Positions 41,842 through 51,912 of a stretch of DNA of 64,000 nucleotides are shown here, piece after piece. The translations under genes and the position numbers were made by a program. The notes beneath the pieces were generated by a model. It was not told where the DNA came from. It did no database searches and saw only the letters and a program-made list of their open reading frames with translations. This DNA comes from UPXZ01 sp964568675 (GTDB lineage Bacteria > Bacteroidota > Bacteroidia > Bacteroidales > Paludibacteraceae). Numbering within the stretch: the first letter of the stretch is position 1; every line of letters starts with the position of its first letter. The DNA is taken from contig CAZMQV010000001.1 of NCBI GenBank assembly GCA_964568675.1, positions 62,001 to 126,000 on the forward strand, given 5' to 3'.

Positions 41842-42648
41842 ATGAATGTAAAACTATATTTTTTCTCCTTTTTAGTGCTTGTGAGTGTGTTGGTTGGGTG
41901 TACTTCGCAAAAGAAGTTAGCCTACTTCAATGGTGTAAACAACGATTCGGCATTGGTGTATAATTCGCGCTTCAATTACCGCACGGAGCCTAAAATTAAA
42001 GCCGGCGATATGCTGGCAATAACTGTTTCGGGTGTCGATCCCAAGACTGTTACTACTTTTAATCTCCCTTTCATCGCTTACTCCTCGCCCGTTTCCGACC
42101 AGGTTTACGGGTCGCCAAGCCTTCAGGCATACAATGTGGACTTAGATGGCTCCATTAGTTTTCCGGTATTAGGCAAGTTGCAAGTTGCGGGGCTTACACG
42201 GGTTGAACTGATTGATATGCTCAGCAGTAAATTAAAAGTTTATGTTCAGGAACCTATCGTTACGGTGAGGTTTATGAATTTTTCGGTTACGGTTCTTGGC
42301 GAAGTAAATCGTCCGGGAAGTTGGCAGATTACCAATGAACGTACCTCCATTCTCGACGTGCTCGGTATTGCCGGCGATTTGACAGCTTATGGAAGACGCG
42401 AAAATGTGCTCATTTCCAGAGAAAATAATGGAAAAGTGGAGTTCGCTCGAATCAACCTAAACGATGGTAGTATTTTTACATCGCCCTATTTTTATGTTCA
42501 GCAAAATGATGTTATCTATGTGGAACCCAATAGTGTGAAGTCTGTTTCTTCGCAAAATATCCCACTCTATCTTTCTACCATTACCTCAATCAGTTCGGTA
42601 GTGGCGATTATTTTCTCTATTTCGCAGTCGAATAAAAAATCGAATTAG
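41842..42648 (+). CDS. wza: Polysaccharide export lipoprotein, Wza-like
   Basis: Outer membrane channel protein for capsule or exopolysaccharide. 268 residues: signal with lipobox C20 (VLVGC), the polysaccharide-export PES domain (about 50-150: YRTEPKIKAGDMLAITVSG, DLDGSISFPVLGKLQVAG), a SLBB domain (about 155-230: VTVLGEVNRPGSWQI ... LGIAGDLTAYGRRENVLI) and a C-terminal hydrophobic segment (STITSISSVVAIIFSIS), as expected for crossing the outer membrane. wzc follows after 37 bases. Confidence 0.92.
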   Translation: MNVKLYFFSFLVLVSVLVGCTSQKKLAYFNGVNNDSALVYNSRFNYRTEPKIKAGDMLAITVSGVDPKTVTTFNLPFIAYSSPVSDQVYGSPSLQAYNVDLDGSISFPVLGKLQVAGLTRVELIDMLSSKLKVYVQEPIVTVRFMNFSVTVLGEVNRPGSWQITNERTSILDVLGIAGDLTAYGRRENVLISRENNGKVEFARINLNDGSIFTSPYFYVQQNDVIYVEPNSVKSVSSQNIPLYLSTITSISSVVAIIFSISQSNKKSN

Positions 42649-42685
42649 ATTACACCTAATTATAATAACACTCAGTATAGTAGCA

Positions 42686-45082
42686 ATGAACAATAATAGC
42701 GGAACGAATACCTCGCCAAGAATCAACGCGCAACAAAATAAGGATATCATTAATTTACGCGAATTGCTTTTCAAATACCTCCGAAATTGGTATTGGTTTG
42801 TACTATCAGTAATACTCGCTTTTCTTGTTGCAACAATCTATCTGAAAAAAACGGAAATTAAATATCAGGTGAAAACCACCTTGTTGCTGCGAAACGAAGA
42901 CCAGGCAGGAGCTTTGCCACAGCTCAGCATGATGGAGAATTTCGGTCTTTCCGGAGCTAATAAAGAAGTCGAAGATGAAATTCAGGTGCTTAGCTCCCAA
43001 AAATTGCTAAAGGAAGTGATTGATACGTTGAAAATTCATGCTAAATATTTCGAGAAAGATAAACTGAAATATGTTGAGAAATATAATGATGTGCCTTTTC
43101 GTTTGAATAATGAGCGCCAGCTTGCCGACACCATGAAACGCTCGGTAAAGTTCTTTGTGAAAGCGGAAGATGATAAGTTCTTTGTGAAAATTAAAATAGC
43201 TAAAGTTTACACCGGAAAATTTGAGCTAAACAGTATTCACGAAACTATGGATACGCCTTTTGGAAAATTTAGTTTTACGCAGGTGGCTAAACCCAAAAAT
43301 AATTCTAAATTCATAATAACCATACAGCCTATTGCTGAAATAATAGACGAATACAGCAATAAGGTGAAAGTGGCTACTGTAAACAAACAATCGAATGCTA
43401 TTCAAATTTCAATCGTTGAGTCTAATATCGAGAAAGCGAAGGATATGCTGAACAATTTGGTAATGTTATATAATTTGGATGCTAATTCGGATAAAAACAT
43501 TATCGCTACCAATACCTCCAATTTTATCAACGAAAGATTAGCGATAATTACCGACGAACTCTTTGATGTGGAGTCGAATGTGGAGAATTACAAGCGTGCT
43601 CATAGCCTGACTGATTTGTCGTCTGAAGCTGAATTGTATCTTAAATCGGCTGACGAATATGAGAAAAAACGAACTGAGTTTGAAATTCAGTTGAACATGA
43701 TTAAAGCCGTAGAAGCTTATGTAAATAACCCCAAAAACATACATAATTTAATCCCAACCAACATCGTTACCGATGACAAAAGCTTGCCAATGGCTATTCA
43801 GGCGTATAACACTTCTGTACTCGACCGGATGAAACTGGCAAAAACTGCTAAGGAGGATAATCCGGTGTTGATACTCGCCGATGAGCAAATTCAGGCATTG
43901 AGGGCGAATGTGTTGGCGAGCGTAAGCAGTGTGAAGTCGGGTTTACAAATCGCGTTGAATGACTTAAAGCGTAAAGATTTGCAGTTTAGTTCTAAAATTA
44001 AGAATGTCCCTACCCAGGAGCGTCAGTTCTTAGAAATAAAAAGACAACAAGAAATCAAACAAAGCCTCTATCTTTTATTGTTCCAAAAGAAAGAAGAAAC
44101 AGCTATTAAACTGGCAAGCACCGCGCCGGCTGCCCGTACCATCGACAGGGCATTTGCTTCCTTGTTGCCTGTGTCGCCCAAGCGTTCGGTAACGTATATG
44201 CTTGCTTTGATTATTGGACTTTTAGTGCCTTTTGTGTTGATTTATGTGAAAGACCTGGTTAACAATAAAATTGAAGATACCAAAGAATTCCAGCGCTTGA
44301 TTAAAGCGCCTTATTTGGGAAATATAAGTACAAGCCGTGAATCTGACAAAGTGGTCGTGCGCGAAGGAAGAACATCGCCTATTGTGGAAATGTTCCGATT
44401 GGTGCGTACAAATCTGCAGTTTCTGATTGCAGGTAAGAAATCGCCGGTAATTTTGGTTACATCTACATTGGGGGGCGAAGGCAAGTCATTTACTTCAATT
44501 AACCTTGCAATGTCGTTTGCCCTGATGAAAAAACGGGTTGTGCTCGTGGGGCTTGATGTGCGAAAACCAATGCTGGGCGAATACCTTAATTTGAACAAGC
44601 AAATTGGTGCGACACTTTTTCTTTCGGACAAGAGTTATGAATTGAATGATATTATTCAGCATTCCGGCTTACATCAACACCTCGATGTGATTCCTGCCGG
44701 ACCCATTCCGCCTAACCCTTCGGAGTTGCTTATGAGCAGTCGGCTTGAAGAGATGTTTGGATTGTTGAAAGATAAGTATGATTACATTATTGTAGATACG
44801 GCGCCTATTGGAGTGGTGTCGGATACTTATTTGCTCAATCGGATTGCCGATAATGCCATCTATGTCTCTCGGCAGGATTATACGCCTAAAGATGCCACGA
44901 TACTAATAAATGAAATAGCCGCTGAAAAACGTTTGAATGGAATGGGGGTGATACTCAATGGCACTCCGGCATCTACTGGTTATGGCTACAGCTATGGCTA
45001 TGGAGATAAATACAGTTCTTCGCGCTCGCCCCGCATCACGATAGGTGAAAAGGTTTATGACTTTTTCAAAAAAAACAAATAG
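42686..45082 (+). CDS. wzc: Polysaccharide copolymerase / tyrosine autokinase, Wzc-like
   Basis: Inner membrane protein that controls chain length and export, with a C-terminal BY-kinase. 798 residues: Wzz domain with a first membrane segment (about 35-55), a long periplasmic helical part (about 60-490) with two coiled-coil stretches, a second membrane segment (about 500-520), then the kinase with Walker A GEGKS (597-601), LDVRKP (Walker A') and IIVDTAPIGVVSD (Walker B). The tail GYGYSYGYGDKYSSSRS carries the tyrosine cluster that is autophosphorylated. Terminator follows. No glycosyltransferases, flippase or phosphatase gene is adjacent. Confidence 0.95.
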   Translation: MNNNSGTNTSPRINAQQNKDIINLRELLFKYLRNWYWFVLSVILAFLVATIYLKKTEIKYQVKTTLLLRNEDQAGALPQLSMMENFGLSGANKEVEDEIQVLSSQKLLKEVIDTLKIHAKYFEKDKLKYVEKYNDVPFRLNNERQLADTMKRSVKFFVKAEDDKFFVKIKIAKVYTGKFELNSIHETMDTPFGKFSFTQVAKPKNNSKFIITIQPIAEIIDEYSNKVKVATVNKQSNAIQISIVESNIEKAKDMLNNLVMLYNLDANSDKNIIATNTSNFINERLAIITDELFDVESNVENYKRAHSLTDLSSEAELYLKSADEYEKKRTEFEIQLNMIKAVEAYVNNPKNIHNLIPTNIVTDDKSLPMAIQAYNTSVLDRMKLAKTAKEDNPVLILADEQIQALRANVLASVSSVKSGLQIALNDLKRKDLQFSSKIKNVPTQERQFLEIKRQQEIKQSLYLLLFQKKEETAIKLASTAPAARTIDRAFASLLPVSPKRSVTYMLALIIGLLVPFVLIYVKDLVNNKIEDTKEFQRLIKAPYLGNISTSRESDKVVVREGRTSPIVEMFRLVRTNLQFLIAGKKSPVILVTSTLGGEGKSFTSINLAMSFALMKKRVVLVGLDVRKPMLGEYLNLNKQIGATLFLSDKSYELNDIIQHSGLHQHLDVIPAGPIPPNPSELLMSSRLEEMFGLLKDKYDYIIVDTAPIGVVSDTYLLNRIADNAIYVSRQDYTPKDATILINEIAAEKRLNGMGVILNGTPASTGYGYSYGYGDKYSSSRSPRITIGEKVYDFFKKNK

Positions 45083-45103
45083 AAATAAATAATATCTGGC
45101 ATG

Positions 45104-45131
45104 AAAAGCAGCAAGAAATTGCTGCTTTTTT
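45104..45131 (+). terminator. Terminator after wzc
   Basis: 11-bp stem AAAAGCAGCAA / TTGCTGCTTTT with GAAA tetraloop and T-run, 22 bases past the stop. Confidence 0.85.
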
Positions 45132-45282
45132 ATTGCTCCTATGGAAAATAGGAAACTTTGGCAATGAAATAGTTTATTGTTAGCTGGCTTTAGTATGCGG
45201 TAAATCAGTATGTTACTGTTTCGTTTTAGATAATTAACAGAAAACTATCTTTGAAATTAGTGTCAATCTAATTTGGAAATTG

Positions 45283-45290
45283 TAATTTTG
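45283..45290 (+). promoter_or_regulatory. Possible -7 promoter box for the efflux operon
   Basis: TAATTTTG, 43 bases before the TetR ATG. No TTTG lies at the usual -33 distance. Confidence 0.35.
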
Positions 45291-45332
45291 TATCCGATTT
45301 TCAATATAAAAATTAATTATTTTTAGAGAAAA

Positions 45333-45962
45333 ATGGATGAACGTGCGCAAAAAATAATTGTTTCAGCATTAAAAAGTTTCGAACAATTTGGAGTCCGCAG
45401 CATTTCTGTTGATGATATTTGTAAAGAACAGCGTCTTTCTAAGAAAACTTTTTATCAATTCTTTCCAAGCAAAGACGATTTGGTGAGTGAGGTGCTCCAA
45501 TATCGGAATAATCTTTTGTTTGATAAGTTCGATAGAATGTGTCGGAATAAAAACGCCATCGATGCTTTAATTATCATGATTAAAGAGATAAAAAAATCGA
45601 GTAAGCACGACTCGAACGAGAGTAATCCTTTTTTATTCGATCTGGAAAAATATTATCCGGCCATTTTATCTCAAGCGAACGATAAAGTTAGCGATTGTAT
45701 GCGCGATAGTTTTGAACGAAATCTTCGACAAGGAATCGAAGAAGGCTATTATCGCACCGATTTGGATGTTGAAATGAGCGCGATATTTCATGCCGCAATC
45801 TTGAAATCTACATTCAAAGAGTTGAAAAATATATTTCCTAAAATATCCGTGCGGCGTCTTAATGATTTCTATATCGACCTGATTGTCCGATTAATAGCCA
45901 ATGAAGCCGGATTGAAATATATCGAAAGTCATATTAAAAATGAATCGGTCGAAAACCTATAG
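45333..45962 (+). CDS. TetR-family transcriptional regulator
   Basis: 209 residues. The N-terminal TetR helix-turn-helix is clear: IVSALKSFEQFGVRSISVDDICKEQRLSKKTFYQFFPSKDDLV (about 9-52, shown in parts), followed by a helical ligand-binding domain. It is the first gene of a TetR-TolC-MFP-RND set, 60 bases before the TolC-like gene, so it very probably represses this efflux operon in response to a pump substrate. The ligand cannot be predicted. Confidence 0.9.
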   Translation: MDERAQKIIVSALKSFEQFGVRSISVDDICKEQRLSKKTFYQFFPSKDDLVSEVLQYRNNLLFDKFDRMCRNKNAIDALIIMIKEIKKSSKHDSNESNPFLFDLEKYYPAILSQANDKVSDCMRDSFERNLRQGIEEGYYRTDLDVEMSAIFHAAILKSTFKELKNIFPKISVRRLNDFYIDLIVRLIANEAGLKYIESHIKNESVENL

Positions 45963-46022
45963 AAGTAAAATATTACTTCATTTTATAATAAACATTACGT
46001 ATAAATATTAAAAAAAGAATTA

Positions 46023-47357
46023 ATGAAAAAAATTGTGATGTTATTCCTCGCGCTCTCATTCCTGCAAATTGGCAAAGCGCAAGACACATTGAGAGTAACG
46101 CTTTCACAGGCGCTTGACATCGCCTTGAGCGAAAGCCCTACAATCAAAATTGCTGAAAAAGAGATCGAACGTGTGGACTATTCTAAGAAAAGCGCTTGGT
46201 ATGCGCTCATTCCCAATTTGGAAGGAACGGGGCAGTATTCAAAATTTGTGGTACCTGCAAAAATGAGTATGTTTGGGCAAGTGATGGATTCTCCTACGGA
46301 TTTTAATGCCAGCTTAGGTGCTTCATTGTCGCTTCCTCTGTTTGCGCCTGCCTTGTGGCACAGCATCCAAATGACCACGCTCGACATGCAAGTGGCTACC
46401 GAAAAAGCAAATGCCTCAAAAATAAATTTGAGAAATGAAGTTACTAAAGCTTATTTCACCTTGCTGGTAGTTCAGGACTCATACCAGGTTTTGCTCGATG
46501 GATATCAACTTGCGAAAAAGAACTTTGATGTTGCCAAAAAGGGCTATGAAACCGGAGTTATGGCGGCTTATGATTATATTTCAGCTGAAGTTCAACTCAA
46601 CAACTTGCAACCAAATATCCTTCAAGCCGAAAATGGTATTGAACAAGCGAAAAACTATCTTAAAATTTTAATGGGTCTGGATGTTGCTCAGCCGATTAAA
46701 GCGCTAAACAATCTTTCTGATTTCCGAAAAGATATTGTGGAAGTTAAATCATTGAGCGACAATTCTTTCAGCAAAAACTCCGACTTGAAACAATTGGAAA
46801 TTGGTGGTATGCAACTCGATAGATCCTTGCAACTGCAACGAACACAGCGGATGCCTACATTGGCTGCTTTTGCGCAAACGGGTTTAAGCGGAAATGGAAA
46901 TAAGGAAACTTCCATGAATTTCGGAGGTATGCCCATCAAAGTGGAAGCCCGTAAAGAGTGGTTTAGTCAGGGCGCTGTGGTTGGCTTGCAACTTCGTGTG
47001 CCTATTACAACTATCTTTACGAATACCACCAAAGAAAAACAGTTGAAAATTCAAAAGGAAGCGCTTTATCTGCAACAAAAACAAGCTCGAAATGGAATCC
47101 AATTGCAGGCAATGACCAATTTGGATAAAATGAATAAAGCCGTGAAGCAGGTTGAAGCCGCTACCCGAAGTGTCGATCTCTCCGAAAAAGCTTATGCCAT
47201 ATCTTCTAAGCGTTATGAAAATGGCGCCGGTACCATGGTTGAATTACAAAATGCTTCGTTAGCAATTACTCAGGCTAAATTGACTTACCATCAGGCTATT
47301 TCGGAGTATCTCAACGCGAAAGCCGACTTGGAAAAACTAATGGGTGAAGCGCTGTGA
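46023..47357 (+). CDS. TolC-like outer membrane efflux protein
   Basis: 444 residues with signal peptide (cleavage near GKAQ, residue 20) and the duplicated outer-membrane-efflux domain: LSQALDIALSESPTIKIAEKEIER at the N terminus and the second half starting near AKKGYETGVMAAYDYISAEVQLNN; the C-terminal repeat is KRYENGAGTMVELQNASLAITQAK. Forms the outer membrane channel of the tripartite pump. In the same transcription direction as the TetR gene and 79 bases before the periplasmic adaptor gene. Confidence 0.93.
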   Translation: MKKIVMLFLALSFLQIGKAQDTLRVTLSQALDIALSESPTIKIAEKEIERVDYSKKSAWYALIPNLEGTGQYSKFVVPAKMSMFGQVMDSPTDFNASLGASLSLPLFAPALWHSIQMTTLDMQVATEKANASKINLRNEVTKAYFTLLVVQDSYQVLLDGYQLAKKNFDVAKKGYETGVMAAYDYISAEVQLNNLQPNILQAENGIEQAKNYLKILMGLDVAQPIKALNNLSDFRKDIVEVKSLSDNSFSKNSDLKQLEIGGMQLDRSLQLQRTQRMPTLAAFAQTGLSGNGNKETSMNFGGMPIKVEARKEWFSQGAVVGLQLRVPITTIFTNTTKEKQLKIQKEALYLQQKQARNGIQLQAMTNLDKMNKAVKQVEAATRSVDLSEKAYAISSKRYENGAGTMVELQNASLAITQAKLTYHQAISEYLNAKADLEKLMGEAL

Positions 47358-47436
47358 TAGCTTCAAACTACCTAATTGTAACTAAAGACTCTTTATAAAT
47401 AAATATAGAATAAACTGATTAATATTATTAATTGAA

Positions 47437-48471
47437 ATGAAAAATAGAAATTTGCTCTTAACGGGATGTGTGTTGCTGACAATGTTCACGTTGTCCTGCA
47501 GTGGTTCCAAAGATAAGAAAACGGAAAAACAAGTCGAAGAAAAACCATCGGTGATATTGGCACAAGTCTTTGCCCGCGATGTTTCGCAAATCGCTGAATT
47601 TACAGCCACCATTCAGCCCGAAGCTAAAAATAGCATTGCGCCCTCTGCGCCTGGACGTATCCGCCGTGTTATGGTGGAAGTAGGTGCGCATGTCGCCAAA
47701 GGACAAAGACTCGTTCAGATGGATGCCGTGAATCTGGAGAATTATCAGACTAACATCAATAACATCCGCCAAAATTATAATCGATTAGTGGAGCTTTATC
47801 AGGTTGGTGGGGTTTCGAAACAAGATATGGATAATATGAAAACTCAGCTCGACCAGGCGGAAGCCTCAATGAAAAGTTTGCAGGAAAATACATATTTGAT
47901 TAGCCCGATTAGTGGTGTGGTTACTGCCAAAAATTATGATAATGGCGACCTCTTTAATGGACAATTGCCGGTGCTTACGGTAATGCAAATTAACCCGCTA
48001 AAAGCGGTGGTTAATGTCTCCGAAAGTTTCTTCCCGAAAGTACGTGGCGGAATGTCGGTCGATATTAGCTTTGACGCGCTTCCCAACGAAAGATTCACGG
48101 GAGTTGTAAGTAAAATCTATCCGACTGTTGACGAAGCCACGCGAACTTTTGGAGTTGAAATCCGTTTGCAAAACAGTGGAAACAAAGTTCGCCCGGGAAT
48201 GTACGCGCGTGTAACGATGAATTTAGGCACCGAAAATCGCGTTGTCGTGCCCGATCAGGCAGTTGTGAAACAAGTTGGTTCGGGCAGCCGCTTTGTATAT
48301 GTATATGAGGGTGGGAAAGTGAGTTATACCGAAGTGAAACTTGGTCAACGCCTTGATAAGGAATACGAACTGCTTTCGGGAGTTCCCACCGGAGCTAAAG
48401 TAGTTGTTGCGGGTCAAGCCAAACTTCAGGATAAACTTGAAGTCAATGTGCAAAACGACTCTATTAACTAA
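47437..48471 (+). CDS. RND efflux periplasmic adaptor (membrane fusion) lipoprotein
   Basis: 344 residues with lipobox C21 (FTLSC). Domains: a lipoyl/barrel-sandwich hybrid (RIRRVMVEVGAHVAKGQRLVQMD), an alpha-hairpin (NNIRQNYNRLVELYQVGGVSKQDMD), a beta-barrel (VSESFFPKVRGGMSVDISFD) and a membrane-proximal domain (VVVPDQAVVKQVG). AcrA-type adaptor linking the RND pump to the TolC-like channel. Confidence 0.94.
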   Translation: MKNRNLLLTGCVLLTMFTLSCSGSKDKKTEKQVEEKPSVILAQVFARDVSQIAEFTATIQPEAKNSIAPSAPGRIRRVMVEVGAHVAKGQRLVQMDAVNLENYQTNINNIRQNYNRLVELYQVGGVSKQDMDNMKTQLDQAEASMKSLQENTYLISPISGVVTAKNYDNGDLFNGQLPVLTVMQINPLKAVVNVSESFFPKVRGGMSVDISFDALPNERFTGVVSKIYPTVDEATRTFGVEIRLQNSGNKVRPGMYARVTMNLGTENRVVVPDQAVVKQVGSGSRFVYVYEGGKVSYTEVKLGQRLDKEYELLSGVPTGAKVVVAGQAKLQDKLEVNVQNDSIN

Positions 48472-48594
48472 ACTGCTCATCGACTGGATTATTAAATTGA
48501 GGCATTTCGATGTCTAATAGAATTGTACATGCTTTTTCGGGTCTATGGAAAGAGTAGTGTATAACTTAAATTACTAATTAAAGCATAAAATCTT

Positions 48595-51500
48595 ATGAAA
48601 TTATATGAAAGTGCGGTTCGTAAGCCTATCATGACGATTCTCGTTTTTGTTGGAGTGATCATTTTAGGACTATTTTCCTTGAAAAACCTTTCGGTGGATT
48701 TGTTTCCAAAAATTGATATGAACATCCTGATGGTCGTTACTACCTATCAGGGAGCCAGCGCCGCCGACATTGAAACCAATGTTACAAAACCATTGGAGAA
48801 TGTCTTGAACTCTGTGCCTAACTTGGATAAACTGACTTCCACTTCGCGCGAAAATCGATCGGTCATTACGCTTCAGTTTGATTATGGTAAAGACCTTGAT
48901 GAGCTTACCAACGATGTGCGCGATAAGCTTAGCTTGATTAAAGCGATGCTTCCAAGTGGCGCGTCCGAACCGGTAATCATGAAGTTTAGTACGGATATGA
49001 TTCCTGTGATTCAATTTGCCGCTACAGCCGATAAAAGCGTCCCTGCGCTCTATCGGATTTTGGACGACAATGTGGCTAACCGCCTTGCAAGGATAGAAGG
49101 CGTAGGCTCAGTTTCTATTTCCGGAGCGCCTCAACGCGAAATACAGGTGTATGTTGATCCGGTGAAAATGGAAGCGCATAAACTCACCGTCGAAGCGGTG
49201 GCGCAAAAGATTGGAGCTGAAAATATGAATGTTCCCGCCGGAACGCTCGATGTCGGAAATGAAACCTACTCCTTGCGGGTCCCCGGCGAATTCAATGACC
49301 CCAACGAACTGAAAAATATTGTTGTAGGCTCTTTTGCTGGTAAAAATGTCTATCTTACGGATATTGCTACAGTCGAAGACAGCTTTGAAGAACGAGCGCA
49401 GGTAAGTTACACCAACGGACAACAAGGTGCGATTATCGTAATTCAAAAACAATCGGGTGCCAATTCTGTCGATATTGCCAATCAGGTGATGAAAGCAATT
49501 CCCGAGATTGAAAAAAATCTTCCGCCGGACGTCAAGTTAACCGTGATTAATGATACTTCCAAGCAGATTGTAAATACTATCAATGGTTTGGTCGAAACAG
49601 TGCTTTACGCGTTCCTGTTCGTTATTATTGTGGTGCTTTTCTTCCTCGGACGATGGCGCGCTACAATCATCATTATTCTGACAATACCCGTTTCCCTCAT
49701 TGCCTCATTCATCTATCTGTACGCTACCGGTAGCACACTGAATATCATCTCGCTCAGTTCGCTTTCCATTGCCATAGGGATGGTGGTCGATGATGCCATT
49801 GTGGTATTGGAAAATATCACCACACATATCGAGCGGGGTAGCCGCCCCCAAAGCGCTGCCGTGCATGGCACCAATGAGGTCTCGCTTTCCGTTGTTGCAT
49901 CCACACTTACTCTGATTGCCGTGTTTTTCCCCTTGACTTTAGTTACCGGGTTTGCGGGTGTCATGTTCAAAGAGTTGGGATGGATTGTTACCATCATTAT
50001 GATTATGTCGCTGATATGCGCCATGTCGCTTACGCCTATGTTGAGCGCGCAGATGCTTCGTTTGGACAGAAAACAACATCCAATTTCGGTGAAAATATAT
50101 GCGCCGATTCAACGCTTCCTTGATTGGCTCGATTTGAAATATGCTCAGATTATTAATTGGACTGTGAGGCATCGGGGACTGTCGGTTTTGATTGCGTCAC
50201 TATTCTTTATTGCCAGTTTACTACCCGTTACTACCATCGGCACAGAGTTTTTCCCTTCTTCTGATGAAGGTTATATTTCTGCTAAAATTTATCTGCCGGT
50301 AGGCACGCGTCAGGAAATTACGCGCGAACTTGCATTGAAATTGCAGAAAAAATGGAAAGATGAAAACCCCGAGTTCGAAACCGTTAGCTTCACCGTTGGG
50401 CAGGCAAGCAGTTCCAATGTCTTTGGCTCGCTTCAAGATAATTCAAGTAATAGCATTACTCTTGATATTCGTCTGGTGGACCTCAAAAACAGAGAAAAAT
50501 CTACGTTCGATATGATAGCTAAATTACAAAAAGAGCTTAATAGAATGCCTGAAGTGAAAAAGTCAAACATCTCTACGGGACACGGCGGTGCAATGGGAGG
50601 ACAGTCGCAATTAAACATCGAAATTTATGGTTATGACTTCGATAAAACTGATAATGTGGCGCAGCAATTAAAATCTCGATTGGAAAACGTAAAAGGTTTA
50701 ACCAACCTGCAAATAAGCCGCGAGGAGTATGTTCCTGAATTTCAGGTGGATTTCGATAGGGAGAAGCTTGCGCTGAATGGATTGAATCTCGCTACTGCAT
50801 CCAATTTCCTCAAAAATCGCGTCAACGGACTTACCGCCTCGCTTTATCGCGAAGATGGTGAAGAGTATATCATTCGTGTTTCACATGATCCGCGTTATCG
50901 TCAATCTTTGCAAGATGTCGAAAATATACTCATTTACAATACGCAAGGTCAGCCCATAAGGATAAAAGACCTCGGAACGGTGGTCGAACGCTTCACCCCA
51001 CCTACTATCGAAAGGAAAGACCGCCAACGTTTGGTAACGCTTAACGCAACCATTTCGGGCACTACCATGGATAAGGCTGTTGCCGCCGTTAATGCTGAAA
51101 TTGCGAAAATTGATATCCCGCAGGAATTGTATGTGGAAATTGGCGGTTCTTACAAAGAACAACAAGAATCTTTTGCCGATTTAGGTATGTTGTTCATCAT
51201 CATTGTCCTTTTGGTTTACATCGTTATGGCCTCGCAGTTCGAGTCGCTCACTTATCCGTTTATCATCATGTTCTCCTTGCCGTTCGGCATTTCGGGTGTT
51301 ATTCTCGCAATGGTTCTCTTTAATGGCACATTAAACATGATGTCGTTTATCGGACTCATTATGCTTGTCGGTATCGTTGTGAAAAATGGTATTGTATTGG
51401 TCGATTACATCAATCTCAATCGCGAACGTGGTATGGGTATCATCCGCGCGGTGGTCAATGGTGGTAAATCGCGTCTTCGCCCCGTTATCATGACTACGGC

Positions 51501-51717
51501 TACCACCGTGCTCGGAATGCTTCCGCTCGCTCTTTCTCAAAGCGAAGGCTCCGAAATGTGGCGCCCAATGGCTATTACGGTTATTGGTGGGCTCACCGTC
51601 TCCACGTTACTCACTTTGCTGATTATTCCCGTTCTCTATTCCATGGCTGCCGGCTTTGGCGTAAAACGTCAGTCCAAAAAGTTTAGAAAGAAATACGCTA
51701 ATCAAGTCATAGAATAA
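48595..51717 (+). CDS. RND-family efflux transporter, hydrophobe/amphiphile type
   Basis: 1040-residue inner membrane pump, AcrB size. N terminus KLYESAVRKPIMTILVFVGV begins TM1; two large periplasmic loops follow TM1 and TM7. The proton-relay aspartate pair lies in IGMVVDDAIVVLENI (TM4) and the signature GRWRATIIIILTIPVSLI is present. C terminus has GGKSRLRPVIMTTATTVLGMLPLAL. Driven by the proton gradient; substrates are likely drugs, bile salts or similar toxic molecules. A hairpin (51735-51774) separates it from the PII-like gene. Confidence 0.95.
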   Translation: MKLYESAVRKPIMTILVFVGVIILGLFSLKNLSVDLFPKIDMNILMVVTTYQGASAADIETNVTKPLENVLNSVPNLDKLTSTSRENRSVITLQFDYGKDLDELTNDVRDKLSLIKAMLPSGASEPVIMKFSTDMIPVIQFAATADKSVPALYRILDDNVANRLARIEGVGSVSISGAPQREIQVYVDPVKMEAHKLTVEAVAQKIGAENMNVPAGTLDVGNETYSLRVPGEFNDPNELKNIVVGSFAGKNVYLTDIATVEDSFEERAQVSYTNGQQGAIIVIQKQSGANSVDIANQVMKAIPEIEKNLPPDVKLTVINDTSKQIVNTINGLVETVLYAFLFVIIVVLFFLGRWRATIIIILTIPVSLIASFIYLYATGSTLNIISLSSLSIAIGMVVDDAIVVLENITTHIERGSRPQSAAVHGTNEVSLSVVASTLTLIAVFFPLTLVTGFAGVMFKELGWIVTIIMIMSLICAMSLTPMLSAQMLRLDRKQHPISVKIYAPIQRFLDWLDLKYAQIINWTVRHRGLSVLIASLFFIASLLPVTTIGTEFFPSSDEGYISAKIYLPVGTRQEITRELALKLQKKWKDENPEFETVSFTVGQASSSNVFGSLQDNSSNSITLDIRLVDLKNREKSTFDMIAKLQKELNRMPEVKKSNISTGHGGAMGGQSQLNIEIYGYDFDKTDNVAQQLKSRLENVKGLTNLQISREEYVPEFQVDFDREKLALNGLNLATASNFLKNRVNGLTASLYREDGEEYIIRVSHDPRYRQSLQDVENILIYNTQGQPIRIKDLGTVVERFTPPTIERKDRQRLVTLNATISGTTMDKAVAAVNAEIAKIDIPQELYVEIGGSYKEQQESFADLGMLFIIIVLLVYIVMASQFESLTYPFIIMFSLPFGISGVILAMVLFNGTLNMMSFIGLIMLVGIVVKNGIVLVDYINLNRERGMGIIRAVVNGGKSRLRPVIMTTATTVLGMLPLALSQSEGSEMWRPMAITVIGGLTVSTLLTLLIIPVLYSMAAGFGVKRQSKKFRKKYANQVIE

Positions 51718-51734
51718 TATAATCACAATTCATA

Positions 51735-51774
51735 CACCGATTGAGCGCTTTTGAAACAAGCTTCTCAATCGGTG
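51735..51774 (+). terminator. Hairpin between RND pump gene and PII-like gene
   Basis: Perfect 11-bp stem CACCGATTGAG / CTCAATCGGTG with an inner GCTT/AAGC pairing. It has no T-run, so it may be a partial terminator or an mRNA-processing element that lowers expression of the downstream gene. Confidence 0.5.
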
Positions 51775-51912
51775 CTTATCCAAAAATAAATTATAATAAG
51801 AATAGCTATATGCTCCCGTTTGCCTAAGTTGAAACTCCAAAGGATTACATCCCACAGACTATTATACAACGATGAATGGGTGATATACAACTTCAAAAAA
51901 AAAAATATAAAC

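Noticed and set aside
47458..47772. 104-codon minus-strand frame
   Set aside because: Antisense to the efflux adaptor gene; no features of its own.
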